NCBI RefSeq assembly: GCF_028736235.1
Contig: NZ_CP117884.1
Coordinates: 620,001 to 684,000, forward strand
From: Lacticaseibacillus pabuli
GTDB taxonomy: Bacteria > Bacillota > Bacilli > Lactobacillales > Lactobacillaceae
Direction of reading: 5' to 3'
Length of the DNA stretch: 64,000 nt
Shown piece after piece: positions 6,665-14,470 of this stretch. Each line of letters opens with the position of its first letter. Positions within the stretch are counted from its first letter, which is position 1. Made by a program: the position numbers and the translations under genes. The notes below the pieces were generated by a model, which was given only the letters and a program-made list of their open reading frames with translations, was not told the DNA's origin and did no database searches.

Positions 6665-9273
6665 TGGCTACTGCACATCTCGTGCAACACACGCATTGGG
6701 ATCGTGAATGGTACTTTACGGATATGGATGCCCAGATTCTGTCTGACAGCTTGTTTACGGAGGCCATTACGGAACTTGAACATGAACCCCAAGACAGTTT
6801 CACTTTGGACGGGCAGTCCTCGATTGTCGACGAGTTCGTAGCGACCCATCCGGACATGCTGGCGCGGATTCAAGCGCTGGTGAAAGCGGGTCGGTTGTTC
6901 GTTGGCCCTTGGTACACCCAGACGGATGCGGTCAATGTTGATCCCGAGTCCATCTTGCGTAACGCCATCATCGGCCAGCTGGAAACCAAGCAAAAGTACG
7001 GGGCGCCCATGCAGGTGGGTTACTTGCCAGACACCTTTGGCTACAACGCCAACTTGCCTGCGTTGCTCACGCATGTCGGCTTGAACCGATTTATCTTCTG
7101 GCGCGGAATGAACTATGACACGATGGTCAAGTCGCCGTACTTCAAGTGGGTCGCACCAGGTGGGGCCAGCGTGACGGCGGTGAACTTGCCGCCAACGGGT
7201 TATTCCGCGGCGCACATGACGGATGTAGTCAAGCACCACGTGACTGATTACGTGCAAAAGCGGCTGGACCCTACGACCAAGTTCGTGACGGATATCCGCG
7301 GCGACAAGATTGCCTTACTTCCGGTCGGCATGGATCAGATGAACATGGTGCACGACTTTCCAGAGTTGCTCGATCAGCTAAATGCGGTGTCCGTTAACGA
7401 CAATGTGCAGTCCACTTACCCTGCATTTTTCGACGCACTCAAGGATGTTGACCTCCCGACGTATGCCGGCGAAATTCGCGACCCGGTTTACGCCCGGGTG
7501 CACCGGAGTATCGGCTCCGTACGCACTGACCTGAAGTTGGATAATGCCCGTGCCGAAATCAAAATTCTGCGACGTCTGGAGCCGCTCATGGTGATTGCGG
7601 CGCACAACCACATACACGTCAGCACCACCATGCTGGCGCAGGTTTGGAAGATTGTCATGGAATGCCAGGCCCACGATAGCCTGGGTGGTAGCGTGACGGA
7701 CAACGTCGCAATCGATATCGCGCACCGGTTTAAACAAGCGGATGAGTTGATCGACGGGATTGAGAATCTCATCAAATATAAACTCGCGGAAATCCTGAAG
7801 TTGAATGACCACCAGTTGTTGCTCTTTAACACCGCCGCACATGCCTTTACGGGCCACAAAACCTTTAGTGTTTTTAGCGCGACTCCGAACGTCCAGTTTA
7901 AAGGAATGACGGAACTGGAATTGCTGAAGCGAGTGGAGACACCAGCCCGGGCAAACGTTCAGGAGCGCACCGCGACGGGGATTGAAACCATCACCGAGCC
8001 AAAGTATTACGAGCTGACCTACCGAGCGCGAGTAACCTTGCCGGCGCTAGGCTATAAGGTGTTCAGTTTTGCCGAAACGACCGTTGATGCCGTCCTGACG
8101 TCTGCCGAACGCGGCACGATTGCAATGGGCAAGATGGGTGCGGAACTCAGCGAAGGCCGCATCAAGCTGCGCGGCGGAGACGGCCACGAATACTTGCTCA
8201 GCCTACTCGATTCCGCTAACGATGGGGATACCTATGATTATTCGCCACTGGCTGGGGATGAGGAACGTGTCTTGCCGTTTGATGCAGCCACGGTGGCACA
8301 ATCGGATTATACGCAGACCGCAAGCTTTACGGGTACGGCGGAATTACCGGTTGATTTGACCAGTCGGAACCTGGCGGATGGCGCGACACGGGCGGTGGAC
8401 TACGAATTGACACTAACGTTAGGTCTGCTCGATGGCACATTTACGGGGCGCATCAGCGTGGACAACACGGTCGACTCCCACCGGATGCGGCTGGCAATCC
8501 AGGATGTGCAGGGCGGCACGTACACGATTCAGCAAATTCAGGACGCGTTTGTTGCCACCCCTGTGCGGAAGATTCCAGCGGATTGGGCCCAACACTTTGT
8601 TGAAAAGCCGGTCAATATCTTTGCTTTCAACAAGACGGTGTCCCTCGTTGGTAAGGCCAGCAGCGAGTTGAGTTTGATTAGCAACGACCTGCACGAATTT
8701 GAACCGGCAGACGGGCAGATGTACATCACCCTATTTGCCAGCACCGGTCAGCTTGGCAAGCCGGACTTAGCTTGGCGTCCGGGACGTGCTTCGGGTGATA
8801 CGACCTCACGCGGCCACATCATGATGGCCACGCCGCTCGCCCAAACACGTGGGCACTTGACCTTTGACTTTGCGCTACGCTTATCATCGCAGTTCCATTT
8901 AGGTGACCTCGTGCAAACTGCCGACCAGTACCTGCAGCCGACTGTTGCTTATCAGCGGCAATCGTTCAATCTGTTTGCCAACCGTTTGGACAATAAGATT
9001 TGGCCAGAGGATACGGATCAGATTCTGCCGGATGAACAGTCGATTTTCGAATTGCCCGCGGATATCAACGTAGCGGCAATCTACCCGGCGTTCACGGCGA
9101 CGCATCATTTCATCGTGCGCGTCGTGAACCTAACGAACCAGCCGCAACAGTTACCTGAGCGTCTCAAGTCGGTGCAGCAGGTTAATGGGCTGGAAGAGAC
9201 GGTGCCCGCAACGGACACGATTGGCGCTTACGGCATCGCATCCTTCATGCTGGCAGATGACCCACAGCAATAA
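6664..9273 (+). CDS. mngB: GH38 alpha-mannosidase, probably acting on a PTS-imported mannoside
   Basis: An 869-residue cytoplasmic glycoside hydrolase of family 38; MngB of E. coli is similar in length. The zinc site begins with 'QHTHWDREWYFTD' at residues 9-21; the nucleophile aspartate is in 'GYLPDTFGYNANLPAL' (about 119-134); 'ECQAHDSLGGSVTDNVAID' near residue 337 supplies further metal and substrate contacts. C-terminal beta-sandwich regions follow. Translational coupling to the EIIC gene suggests it hydrolyses 6-phosphorylated mannoside, as E. coli MngB does for 2-O-(6-phospho-mannosyl)-glycerate; the exact aglycone is inference. It closes the operon, followed by a terminator. Confidence 0.88.
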   Translation: MATAHLVQHTHWDREWYFTDMDAQILSDSLFTEAITELEHEPQDSFTLDGQSSIVDEFVATHPDMLARIQALVKAGRLFVGPWYTQTDAVNVDPESILRNAIIGQLETKQKYGAPMQVGYLPDTFGYNANLPALLTHVGLNRFIFWRGMNYDTMVKSPYFKWVAPGGASVTAVNLPPTGYSAAHMTDVVKHHVTDYVQKRLDPTTKFVTDIRGDKIALLPVGMDQMNMVHDFPELLDQLNAVSVNDNVQSTYPAFFDALKDVDLPTYAGEIRDPVYARVHRSIGSVRTDLKLDNARAEIKILRRLEPLMVIAAHNHIHVSTTMLAQVWKIVMECQAHDSLGGSVTDNVAIDIAHRFKQADELIDGIENLIKYKLAEILKLNDHQLLLFNTAAHAFTGHKTFSVFSATPNVQFKGMTELELLKRVETPARANVQERTATGIETITEPKYYELTYRARVTLPALGYKVFSFAETTVDAVLTSAERGTIAMGKMGAELSEGRIKLRGGDGHEYLLSLLDSANDGDTYDYSPLAGDEERVLPFDAATVAQSDYTQTASFTGTAELPVDLTSRNLADGATRAVDYELTLTLGLLDGTFTGRISVDNTVDSHRMRLAIQDVQGGTYTIQQIQDAFVATPVRKIPADWAQHFVEKPVNIFAFNKTVSLVGKASSELSLISNDLHEFEPADGQMYITLFASTGQLGKPDLAWRPGRASGDTTSRGHIMMATPLAQTRGHLTFDFALRLSSQFHLGDLVQTADQYLQPTVAYQRQSFNLFANRLDNKIWPEDTDQILPDEQSIFELPADINVAAIYPAFTATHHFIVRVVNLTNQPQQLPERLKSVQQVNGLEETVPATDTIGAYGIASFMLADDPQQ

Positions 9274-9311
9274 CGAACCTATCAGCTGAGCTGAGTTTGA
9301 TACGACATGCG

Positions 9312-9350
9312 AAAGGTGCTCCCAAGAAATTGTTTTGGGAGCACCTTTTT
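9312..9350. terminator. Bidirectional terminator between mannosidase and trpG
   Basis: AAAGGTGCTCCCAA pairs perfectly with TTGGGAGCACCTTT around an 8-10 base loop, with A run before and T run after. It serves the convergent mannosidase (+) and trpE-trpG (-) operons. Confidence 0.9.
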
Positions 9351-9357
9351 CGTGTTG

Positions 9358-9933
9358 TTAAGCAATGGTTGCCAGGAAATCCCGCAAAATCTGCGCGCCA
9401 ACCTTTTCCGGCGTCATGATGGATTCCGGATGGAACTGCACCCCATACAGCTTGAGCCGGTTGTCCTCAATCGCCATCACGCTATCATCGCTGCCGTATG
9501 CGGTGACGGTCAGCTGCTGCGGAATATCCGTTGCCACTAGCGAGTGGTACCGGGCGGCAGGAAACGACGCCGGGCAGTCCGCGAGCAGCACGCTGTCACC
9601 AACGCGGCGCATTGGATCGGTCATGCCGTGCATCAAGACGGGGGCCGGGGTAATCTGGGCCCCCTCATATTCCGCCATCGCCTGCATGCCGAGGCAGACA
9701 CCGAACTGCGGTACTTTACCAGCCAAAGCGGCAATCATGGAGGACATGGCACCAGCGTCTGCTGGTCGACCGGGTCCTGGTGAGTACACAACGGCTTCGG
9801 GGTGGGCGGCAAGTAATTGCTCAGCAGTCATTTCGTCATTCTTGATGACCTGAATCGGTGTCTCGGTCTGTTGCGCCAGCAACTGATACAGGTTATACGT
9901 GAAGCTATCATAGTTATCGACTAAATAAATCAT
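9358..9933 (-). CDS. trpG: Anthranilate synthase component II (glutamine amidotransferase)
   Basis: A 191-residue class I glutamine amidotransferase that supplies ammonia to TrpE. The oxyanion and catalytic elements are visible: 'DNYDSFTYNLYQLL' at the N-terminus, 'YSPGPGRPADAGA' near residue 50, the nucleophile cysteine in 'FGVCLGMQAMAEYEG' near residue 79, and the His-Glu pair in 'YGVQFHPESIMTP' near residue 168. Its ATG overlaps the trpE stop (ATGA on the minus strand). PabA for folate synthesis looks alike; the Trp-codon leader upstream favours the tryptophan pathway. No trpD-C-F-B-A genes follow, because a terminator ends the operon here. Confidence 0.85.
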   Translation of the reverse strand: MIYLVDNYDSFTYNLYQLLAQQTETPIQVIKNDEMTAEQLLAAHPEAVVYSPGPGRPADAGAMSSMIAALAGKVPQFGVCLGMQAMAEYEGAQITPAPVLMHGMTDPMRRVGDSVLLADCPASFPAARYHSLVATDIPQQLTVTAYGSDDSVMAIEDNRLKLYGVQFHPESIMTPEKVGAQILRDFLATIA

Positions 9934-11390
9934 GCTTGTACCTCACTAGCAGCGAGCAGGGCATCCTTCACGCCGCGGATTTTGTTGTTAAACTCCTGAT
10001 ACTCGTGTTTGGCGACCGAATCGGCAACGATGCCGGCACCCGCGTGGAGGGCAACTTCCTTACCATTCCGTTGTGCCAAACGGATACCGATGGCCAGTTC
10101 CAAATCGCCGTCGTAGCCAAGGTAGCCGAACGTGCCGCCGTAAACACCACGGCGCCGGTCCTCGAGTTCACTGATAATCTGCATGGCCGACAGCTTGGGT
10201 GCACCCGCCAACGTTCCGGCCGGTAGCAGTGCGTCCACGATATCGAGCGCCGTTACATCTGGCCGCGCCAGACTCGTGACGGTCGACCCCATGTGCATGA
10301 CACTGGTGAAATAGAGTAACTGGCGCACCCGGCCGAGTTTGACGGAGCCGACCTGACTGATTGCGCCCAGGTCGTTGCGCCCCAGGTCAATGAGCATGTT
10401 GTGCTCGGCGAGTTCCTTCTTGGAATGGGTGAGCTCTTCAGCCAGGGCCTTGTCCTCAGCCGGGGTCTTGCCGCGTCGACGCGTGCCGGCAAGCGGGAAG
10501 GTCGCCAGTTCGTCGCCATTTCGACTCACCAGTAGTTCCGGCGAGGCGGCCAGGACTTCACGCTTGCCTGAGCCCAGGTAGAACTGGTATGGTGTCTGGT
10601 TTGCCGCGAAGACGTGAGGCAACGCACCTAACAAACTGCCACGCATTTTGCCGCGCTGTGGGTTCGCCAAAATGAGTTGGAAAATGTCGCCGGCGTATAT
10701 ATGTTTGCGCGTGGCGGCGACACGGTCGGCAAATTGTTCCGGCGTGTAATCGGGCTGCAAGGCCTCAGTTAGCGTAAATGGCGTTGGCGTTGCGGTGTGC
10801 TGCAGTAAATCTTGCAGCTGCTTGGTTAGGCCGGCCACCTGCGCGGCGAATTTGTCTGCCGTGAGGGTCGCGGCGGGCACCATCTGGCTCAAGTAAGCAC
10901 GCTGACCTTGCCGATCATACGCGAGAACCTGGCGTGCGTCGATTAAGAAGGCATCGGGGAGTTCGCCCGCCTGTGCCGGGTGTGCAGGCAGCTGCGGGTG
11001 CGCATTGCGGGCATATTCGTAGGCAAAGTAGCCGGCGAGGCCGCCGAGAAAAGGTGGTAAGTCCAGGACCAACTTGGGGATGCGGTTTTCGGCTAGTAAA
11101 TTGGCAAAGAAGGCATTCGGGTCGATATCATTTGTGATTTGGTCCCCGTCTGCGGTGATGGTTTCTAGGCTGTGGCCATTTAGCTCATAACGGGCCGCCG
11201 CGCCAACGGTCAGGTAGGTATAACGGCTGTTACCACTGGTGTCACCGCCGTGGAGCAGCAAGGAGCTGTGGCCATCCGCACGCTCGGCCGCCAGAATTGG
11301 TGCGGGGTTGAATTCGGCCAAAGGGATACTGACGACGACGGGAACTTGTGGAAACTGACTTAAAAAAGGCTCAATATCGGTAAATTGCAT
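9930..11390 (-). CDS. trpE: Anthranilate synthase component I
   Basis: A 486-residue chorismate-using enzyme; with TrpG it turns chorismate and glutamine into anthranilate. The start ATG 11390 follows AGGAGA. The C-terminal chorismate-binding core is well preserved: 'LLPAGTLAGAPKLSAMQIISELE' (about 385-407; the PAGT form is usual in TrpE, PGGS in PabB) and 'HAGAGIVADSVAKHEYQE'. The N-terminal Trp-feedback motif, usually LLES, is altered to 'ILAAERADGHSSLLLHGG', so feedback inhibition may be weak or different. The gene is controlled by a leader peptide and attenuator 150 bases upstream. PabB is the alternative call and is less likely. Confidence 0.85.
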   Translation of the reverse strand: MQFTDIEPFLSQFPQVPVVVSIPLAEFNPAPILAAERADGHSSLLLHGGDTSGNSRYTYLTVGAAARYELNGHSLETITADGDQITNDIDPNAFFANLLAENRIPKLVLDLPPFLGGLAGYFAYEYARNAHPQLPAHPAQAGELPDAFLIDARQVLAYDRQGQRAYLSQMVPAATLTADKFAAQVAGLTKQLQDLLQHTATPTPFTLTEALQPDYTPEQFADRVAATRKHIYAGDIFQLILANPQRGKMRGSLLGALPHVFAANQTPYQFYLGSGKREVLAASPELLVSRNGDELATFPLAGTRRRGKTPAEDKALAEELTHSKKELAEHNMLIDLGRNDLGAISQVGSVKLGRVRQLLYFTSVMHMGSTVTSLARPDVTALDIVDALLPAGTLAGAPKLSAMQIISELEDRRRGVYGGTFGYLGYDGDLELAIGIRLAQRNGKEVALHAGAGIVADSVAKHEYQEFNNKIRGVKDALLAASEVQA

Positions 11391-11411
11391 AATTTTCTCC
11401 TCTTTGAGAAC

Positions 11412-11485
11412 AAAAAAACCGGCCAGACGGGTTGTCTGACCGGGTTCATTTACCTTGGAATGCGGTCAGGCACTTTGCCTAACCG
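11412..11485 (-). promoter_or_regulatory. trp attenuator: competing hairpins and terminator before trpE
   Basis: Read on the minus strand, a hairpin GGTTAGGC/GCCTGACC (11464-11484) is followed by the terminator stem ACCCGGTCAGAC/GTCTGGCCGGT (11418-11445) and a run of seven T. The right arm GCCTGACCG of the first hairpin can also pair with the left arm CGGTCAGAC of the terminator, so the two structures exclude each other. A further stem, TTGGCGCGGA/TCTGTGCCAG, lies between the leader peptide and these hairpins (near 11507-11532). This is the arrangement expected for ribosome-mediated attenuation. The T-box element typical of Firmicutes was looked for and is absent. Confidence 0.8.
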
Positions 11486-11543
11486 GTATGGAGCGGAACA
11501 CGGCTGGCACAGACATAAGTCCGCGCCAACTGGGCCACGGACA

Positions 11544-11600
11544 TTAATGTTCGTCGCCAAGCCACCAGCTGCTCTTCGTTGTGAATGTGCTCTGTGTCAT
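11544..11600 (-). CDS. trpL: trp leader peptide with tandem tryptophan codons
   Basis: An 18-residue frame, MTQSTFTTKSSWWLGDEH, ending in TAA. It has a good ribosome binding site (AAAGGAG, seven bases before ATG) and two adjacent TGG codons at positions 12-13. It lies 154 bases upstream of trpE, directly before the attenuator hairpins. When charged tRNA-Trp is scarce a ribosome would stall at the TGG pair and shift the RNA fold so that trpE-trpG are transcribed. This matches the logic of the enterobacterial trp leader and is unusual for a lactic acid bacterium. Confidence 0.8.
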   Translation of the reverse strand: MTQSTFTTKSSWWLGDEH

Positions 11601-11638
11601 TGTTCTGCTCCTTTCCTCGTTCTTAATTTATTGTCATC

Positions 11639-11667
11639 ATAATCCCATTTTTGCAGGGGGCTGTCAA
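11639..11667 (-). promoter_or_regulatory. Promoter of the trpL-trpE-trpG operon
   Basis: On the minus strand TTGACA (11662-11667) is followed after 17 bases by GATTAT (11639-11644); a TATGAT (11636-11641) overlaps with a 20-base spacer. The leader peptide begins about 40 bases further on. Confidence 0.6.
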
Positions 11668-11674
11668 GCGTGAA

Positions 11675-12343
11675 TTATTGCGGGTCGTCCGGCAGTACGT
11701 TGTAGGCTAACACGTGCACGCCCTCGTCATCTAGCCGTAGCGTTGAAACGGAGCCGTTCCGCGGTCCGACCAAGCCGTTGAAACCCTGGTCCTTACCGAA
11801 TTTGTCGATGATGCTGCGAATCGTGGTGCCGTGACTGACGAGCAGGATGTGGCCGCCGTCTGGGTTTTCCTCGCGCAACTGCCGGAACCCGCGCATGATG
11901 CGGCCCCAGAACATCGTGGCGTCCTCGGCGTCATGGAAGGGGTCCGCCGCGTGCATCATGTCCTTGGTGGTGTCAAAGCCCTTCTCCTCCGCAATCTGGT
12001 GGTAGGAGTCGAAGCCGTGGGGTTTCCCAATCACAAACCAGGTTCGCGCTGGGTTGTCGCCCTCAAAGTAGCCGTAAAACTCCTCGCGAAAGTACATTGT
12101 GGTCCGTAGTTCAACGTCAGGATGGTCATTTGCTTCCAGGATGAGCTTGGCGGTATTCATCGCCCGCATGGTGTCACTACTGTAGGCACGATCGTAATGC
12201 GTCTTGGCCAGAAAGTGGCCCGTCTTTTTGGCATCGGCAATGCCCTTTTCGGTTAATGGCGTGTCGCTCCAGCCCTGCATGCGGTCGTAGCGGTTAATGT
12301 AGGTCTGGCCGTGGCGCACCAGGTCGATGGTTACTGGCTTCAT
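11675..12343 (-). CDS. Histidine phosphatase family protein (phosphoglycerate mutase-like)
   Basis: A 222-residue cytoplasmic enzyme of the branch 1 histidine phosphatase superfamily. Start ATG 12343 follows GGGAGGACAATT; a longer open frame upstream lacks a ribosome binding site. The catalytic phosphohistidine motif is 'IDLVRHGQTYINRYDRMQGW' near the N-terminus; the second histidine is in 'ILLVSHGTTIRSIID' near residue 180, and the acid/base glutamate probably in 'TMYFREEFYGYFEGD'. Most bacterial members this size are broad phosphatases and not glycolytic mutases, so the substrate is unknown. It is transcribed in the same direction as trpE but has its own signals. Confidence 0.85.
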   Translation of the reverse strand: MKPVTIDLVRHGQTYINRYDRMQGWSDTPLTEKGIADAKKTGHFLAKTHYDRAYSSDTMRAMNTAKLILEANDHPDVELRTTMYFREEFYGYFEGDNPARTWFVIGKPHGFDSYHQIAEEKGFDTTKDMMHAADPFHDAEDATMFWGRIMRGFRQLREENPDGGHILLVSHGTTIRSIIDKFGKDQGFNGLVGPRNGSVSTLRLDDEGVHVLAYNVLPDDPQ

Positions 12344-12529
12344 AACAATTGTCCTCCCCGTGTTTAATCTCACGCCGTCCATTTTAGCATAGGGCCATTC
12401 TGCAGGCTGGCTTTCTGAATGGACGATGGATGCGCTCTCATTTTGTAACAAGAACCGGGCCAAAAAACATGAACGATGCGGGGATGTATGGTAACCTTGC
12501 GACTAGATATTAGTTTTTGGGAGGACTTT

Positions 12530-13351
12530 ATGTACAAATTAATGGTAAGCGATTTGGACGAAACATTACTACGCGATGACGGCACAATTTCTGATGCTAA
12601 TGTCGCCGCAATTAAGGCCGCATCAAAACTGGGCGTCAAGTTCGTGCCAAACACGGGCCGCGGCTTTGCCTCCGTGCAGGCCTTGCTCAAGATTTTGGGG
12701 ACCTACGACGAGCCTGACCAGTATGTCATCTCCTATAACGGTGGGGCGGTTGTGGAAAACAAGAACAACGAGGTCATCTTGACCAACCAGTTGCCTTACG
12801 AGCACGCCAAGCAGATTTTTGACCTGATGTACGCGCACCCGGAAGTCGGCATTCACGTCTACACCCTGCACACCTTGTACCTTTACCACCCACGCAAGGA
12901 TGACCTGGATTACCTGGCTAGCCGCGGCGTTGAGTACAAGATCATGAACGACGATGACTTTAGCATCTTCAAGCCCAAGCACATCATGAAGGTCATCTTC
13001 ATGAACCCGGACATCGACGTGCGTCACGCAATCGCCGAACCGATTTACGAACAGGTCAAGGACTTTGCCGACATGACCTACTCATCAAACCAGTACGCTG
13101 AATATAACGCGAAGGGCGTTAACAAGGGGACGGCAACGATGGCTCTGGCTAAGAAGCTGGGCCTGAATGCGGACCAAGTGATCGCGTTTGGGGATAACTC
13201 GAACGACCTGCCGATGCTGCATGCGGTGGGGATGCCCGTTTCCGTCGCCAACGGGATTCCTGCAGTCAAGGACGTGGCCAAGCTTGTCACGACTGCCGAC
13301 TACGAGGACGGGGTGGCCGAGGCCATCCACAAATTGATTCTCGACAAGTAA
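12530..13351 (+). CDS. Cof-type HAD hydrolase
   Basis: A 273-residue phosphatase of the HAD superfamily, Cof/YxeH type (C2B cap). ATG 12530 has GGGAGGA just upstream. Motif I 'MVSDLDETLLRDDGTISD' (DxD nucleophile and acid) is at the N-terminus; motif IV 'VIAFGDNSNDLPMLHAVG' lies near residue 225, and the lysine of motif III near 'NKGTATMALAKKLG'. Family members hydrolyse sugar phosphates, FMN or pyridoxal phosphate; the specific substrate cannot be read from the sequence. It is a single gene, diverging from the histidine phosphatase and ending in a DnaA-box cluster. Confidence 0.88.
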   Translation: MYKLMVSDLDETLLRDDGTISDANVAAIKAASKLGVKFVPNTGRGFASVQALLKILGTYDEPDQYVISYNGGAVVENKNNEVILTNQLPYEHAKQIFDLMYAHPEVGIHVYTLHTLYLYHPRKDDLDYLASRGVEYKIMNDDDFSIFKPKHIMKVIFMNPDIDVRHAIAEPIYEQVKDFADMTYSSNQYAEYNAKGVNKGTATMALAKKLGLNADQVIAFGDNSNDLPMLHAVGMPVSVANGIPAVKDVAKLVTTADYEDGVAEAIHKLILDK

Positions 13352-13353
13352 TC

Positions 13354-13443
13354 TGTGGATAACTCAGTCTGTCCACAGACTTATCCCCGGAAATCCACCG
13401 CTTATACACAGGTAACCGGTGGATAAGCACAACTTTATCCACA
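13354..13443. promoter_or_regulatory. Cluster of DnaA boxes
   Basis: Within 90 bases after the HAD stop there are three exact matches to TTATNCACA: 13354-13362 (minus), 13402-13410 (plus, TTATACACA) and 13435-13443 (plus). Close matches add 13418-13426 (minus, 8 of 9), 13381-13389 (plus, 7 of 9) and 13369-13377 (plus, 7 of 9). The centres lie 12-21 bases apart. No dnaA or dnaN gene is near, so this is not obviously the origin; a DnaA-titration or regulatory cluster is more likely. Confidence 0.75.
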
Positions 13444-13479
13444 AAAACAGGCGTCAGTCATTTGACTGGCGCCCGTTTT
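13444..13479. terminator. Bidirectional terminator between convergent HAD and iminopeptidase genes
   Basis: GGCGTCAGTC pairs with GACTGGCGCC (one G-U) around a TATT-type loop; A residues precede and a CGTTTTG run follows, so it can act in both directions. Confidence 0.8.
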
Positions 13480-13496
13480 GTGTCTAAAGACGAAGA

Positions 13497-14399
13497 TTAG
13501 TCGTTAAAGTTACCTGTTTCAACGTCGCTGATGAACTGCTTGAGGTGCTTGAAGTAAACCGGTGCGTTGTCAATCATGTGGTGGTGTCCGCCATCAGGTG
13601 TGGTGACCAGACGGGCGTGTGGAATCACTTCAGCCATGCGCTGTGCGGAACGGACAGGCATGGTTTCATGTTCACCAAACGTCAGCAGGGTTGGCACGGT
13701 AATGTTGTGAATCTGGTCGCGCAGGTCAAAGTCCTTGAGCTTCCCGGTCACAACGAATTCGTTATCGCCCTGGAAGGCGCCGTAAACATCGGTTGCCGTG
13801 GTGTCAATCAAGTGACTGATTGCAGGTGGCTGTTTGCGGTCGACAAAGCCCTTGTTGAGCACGTCCACATACTTCTGGTATTGTGGGTCGTCCCACTTGC
13901 CAGCAGCTTCCTGTTCCTGCATGTACTTCACAGCAGAAGGTGGCAATGCCTCTTCCCGGCACAAGTTGACGTGCTCGACGTATTCGTCGATGTTGTCAAT
14001 CATGGAGGAGATGATGGCACCCTTCAGATGCTGCCCGTACTTGAGCGCGTACAGCTGAACGAGCGCACCGCCCCAAGACTGGCCGATGAGGTAGAAGTTG
14101 TCGAGACCCATCTTCTGGCGGACTTCTTCGACTTCATCCAGGAAGTAGTCGGTTGTCAGGTACTTCTGGTTTGCCGGATCACTGTAATCGGGCTGGTCAG
14201 AGTAGAATGAGCCGAGCTGATCGTACATGTGAACCTGGACGCCGAGGTCAGCCAATTCCTGACCGAAGTTTTCCCAGTATTCGTGCGTGCCGCCTGGGCC
14301 ACCGTGCAGACAGAGCAGGTGAATATCACCAGTGCCCTGAGTATTGGTCCAAAGGTGGTAGCCATTATCAAGCGTCAAAATCGTTGTGCCTTGCTTCAT
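13497..14399 (-). CDS. Proline iminopeptidase-type alpha/beta hydrolase
   Basis: A 300-residue serine peptidase of family S33. The oxyanion loop 'LLCLHGGPGGTHEYWENFG' (about 28-46), nucleophile elbow 'YLIGQSWGGALVQLYALKYG' (serine near 107) and catalytic histidine in 'TTPDGGHHHMIDNAP' (near 275) are all present, and length matches PepI of lactobacilli. It releases N-terminal proline from small peptides in the cytoplasm, part of casein-peptide use in this group. It stands alone, with AATAGGTGAAAG before ATG and convergent terminators on its 3' side. A related hydrolase with another substrate cannot be excluded. Confidence 0.85.
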   Translation of the reverse strand: MKQGTTILTLDNGYHLWTNTQGTGDIHLLCLHGGPGGTHEYWENFGQELADLGVQVHMYDQLGSFYSDQPDYSDPANQKYLTTDYFLDEVEEVRQKMGLDNFYLIGQSWGGALVQLYALKYGQHLKGAIISSMIDNIDEYVEHVNLCREEALPPSAVKYMQEQEAAGKWDDPQYQKYVDVLNKGFVDRKQPPAISHLIDTTATDVYGAFQGDNEFVVTGKLKDFDLRDQIHNITVPTLLTFGEHETMPVRSAQRMAEVIPHARLVTTPDGGHHHMIDNAPVYFKHLKQFISDVETGNFND

Positions 14400-14470
14400 A
14401 TGCTTTCACCTATTTCTATTAGAATACTTTCATTCTAGCAGACTGAGCGCGCGGCGCGGCATTAAATTAG

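Noticed and set aside
6661..7257. 198-codon frame antisense to the mannosidase gene
   Set aside because: It lies wholly within a well-supported GH38 gene, has no ribosome binding site and an Arg/His-rich composition typical of antisense frames in GC-rich genes.
11401..11600. T-box leader upstream of trpE
   Set aside because: The T-box consensus (GGGTGGNACCGCG) and the specifier stem are not found; a leader peptide with TGG-TGG explains the region better.
13354..13443. Chromosomal origin of replication
   Set aside because: DnaA boxes are present but no AT-rich unwinding stretch, dnaA, dnaN or rpmH lies nearby, so an origin call is not supported.
13545..14210. 221-codon frame antisense to the iminopeptidase
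   Set aside because: Val/His/Leu-rich shadow of a confident gene on the other strand; no ribosome binding site.
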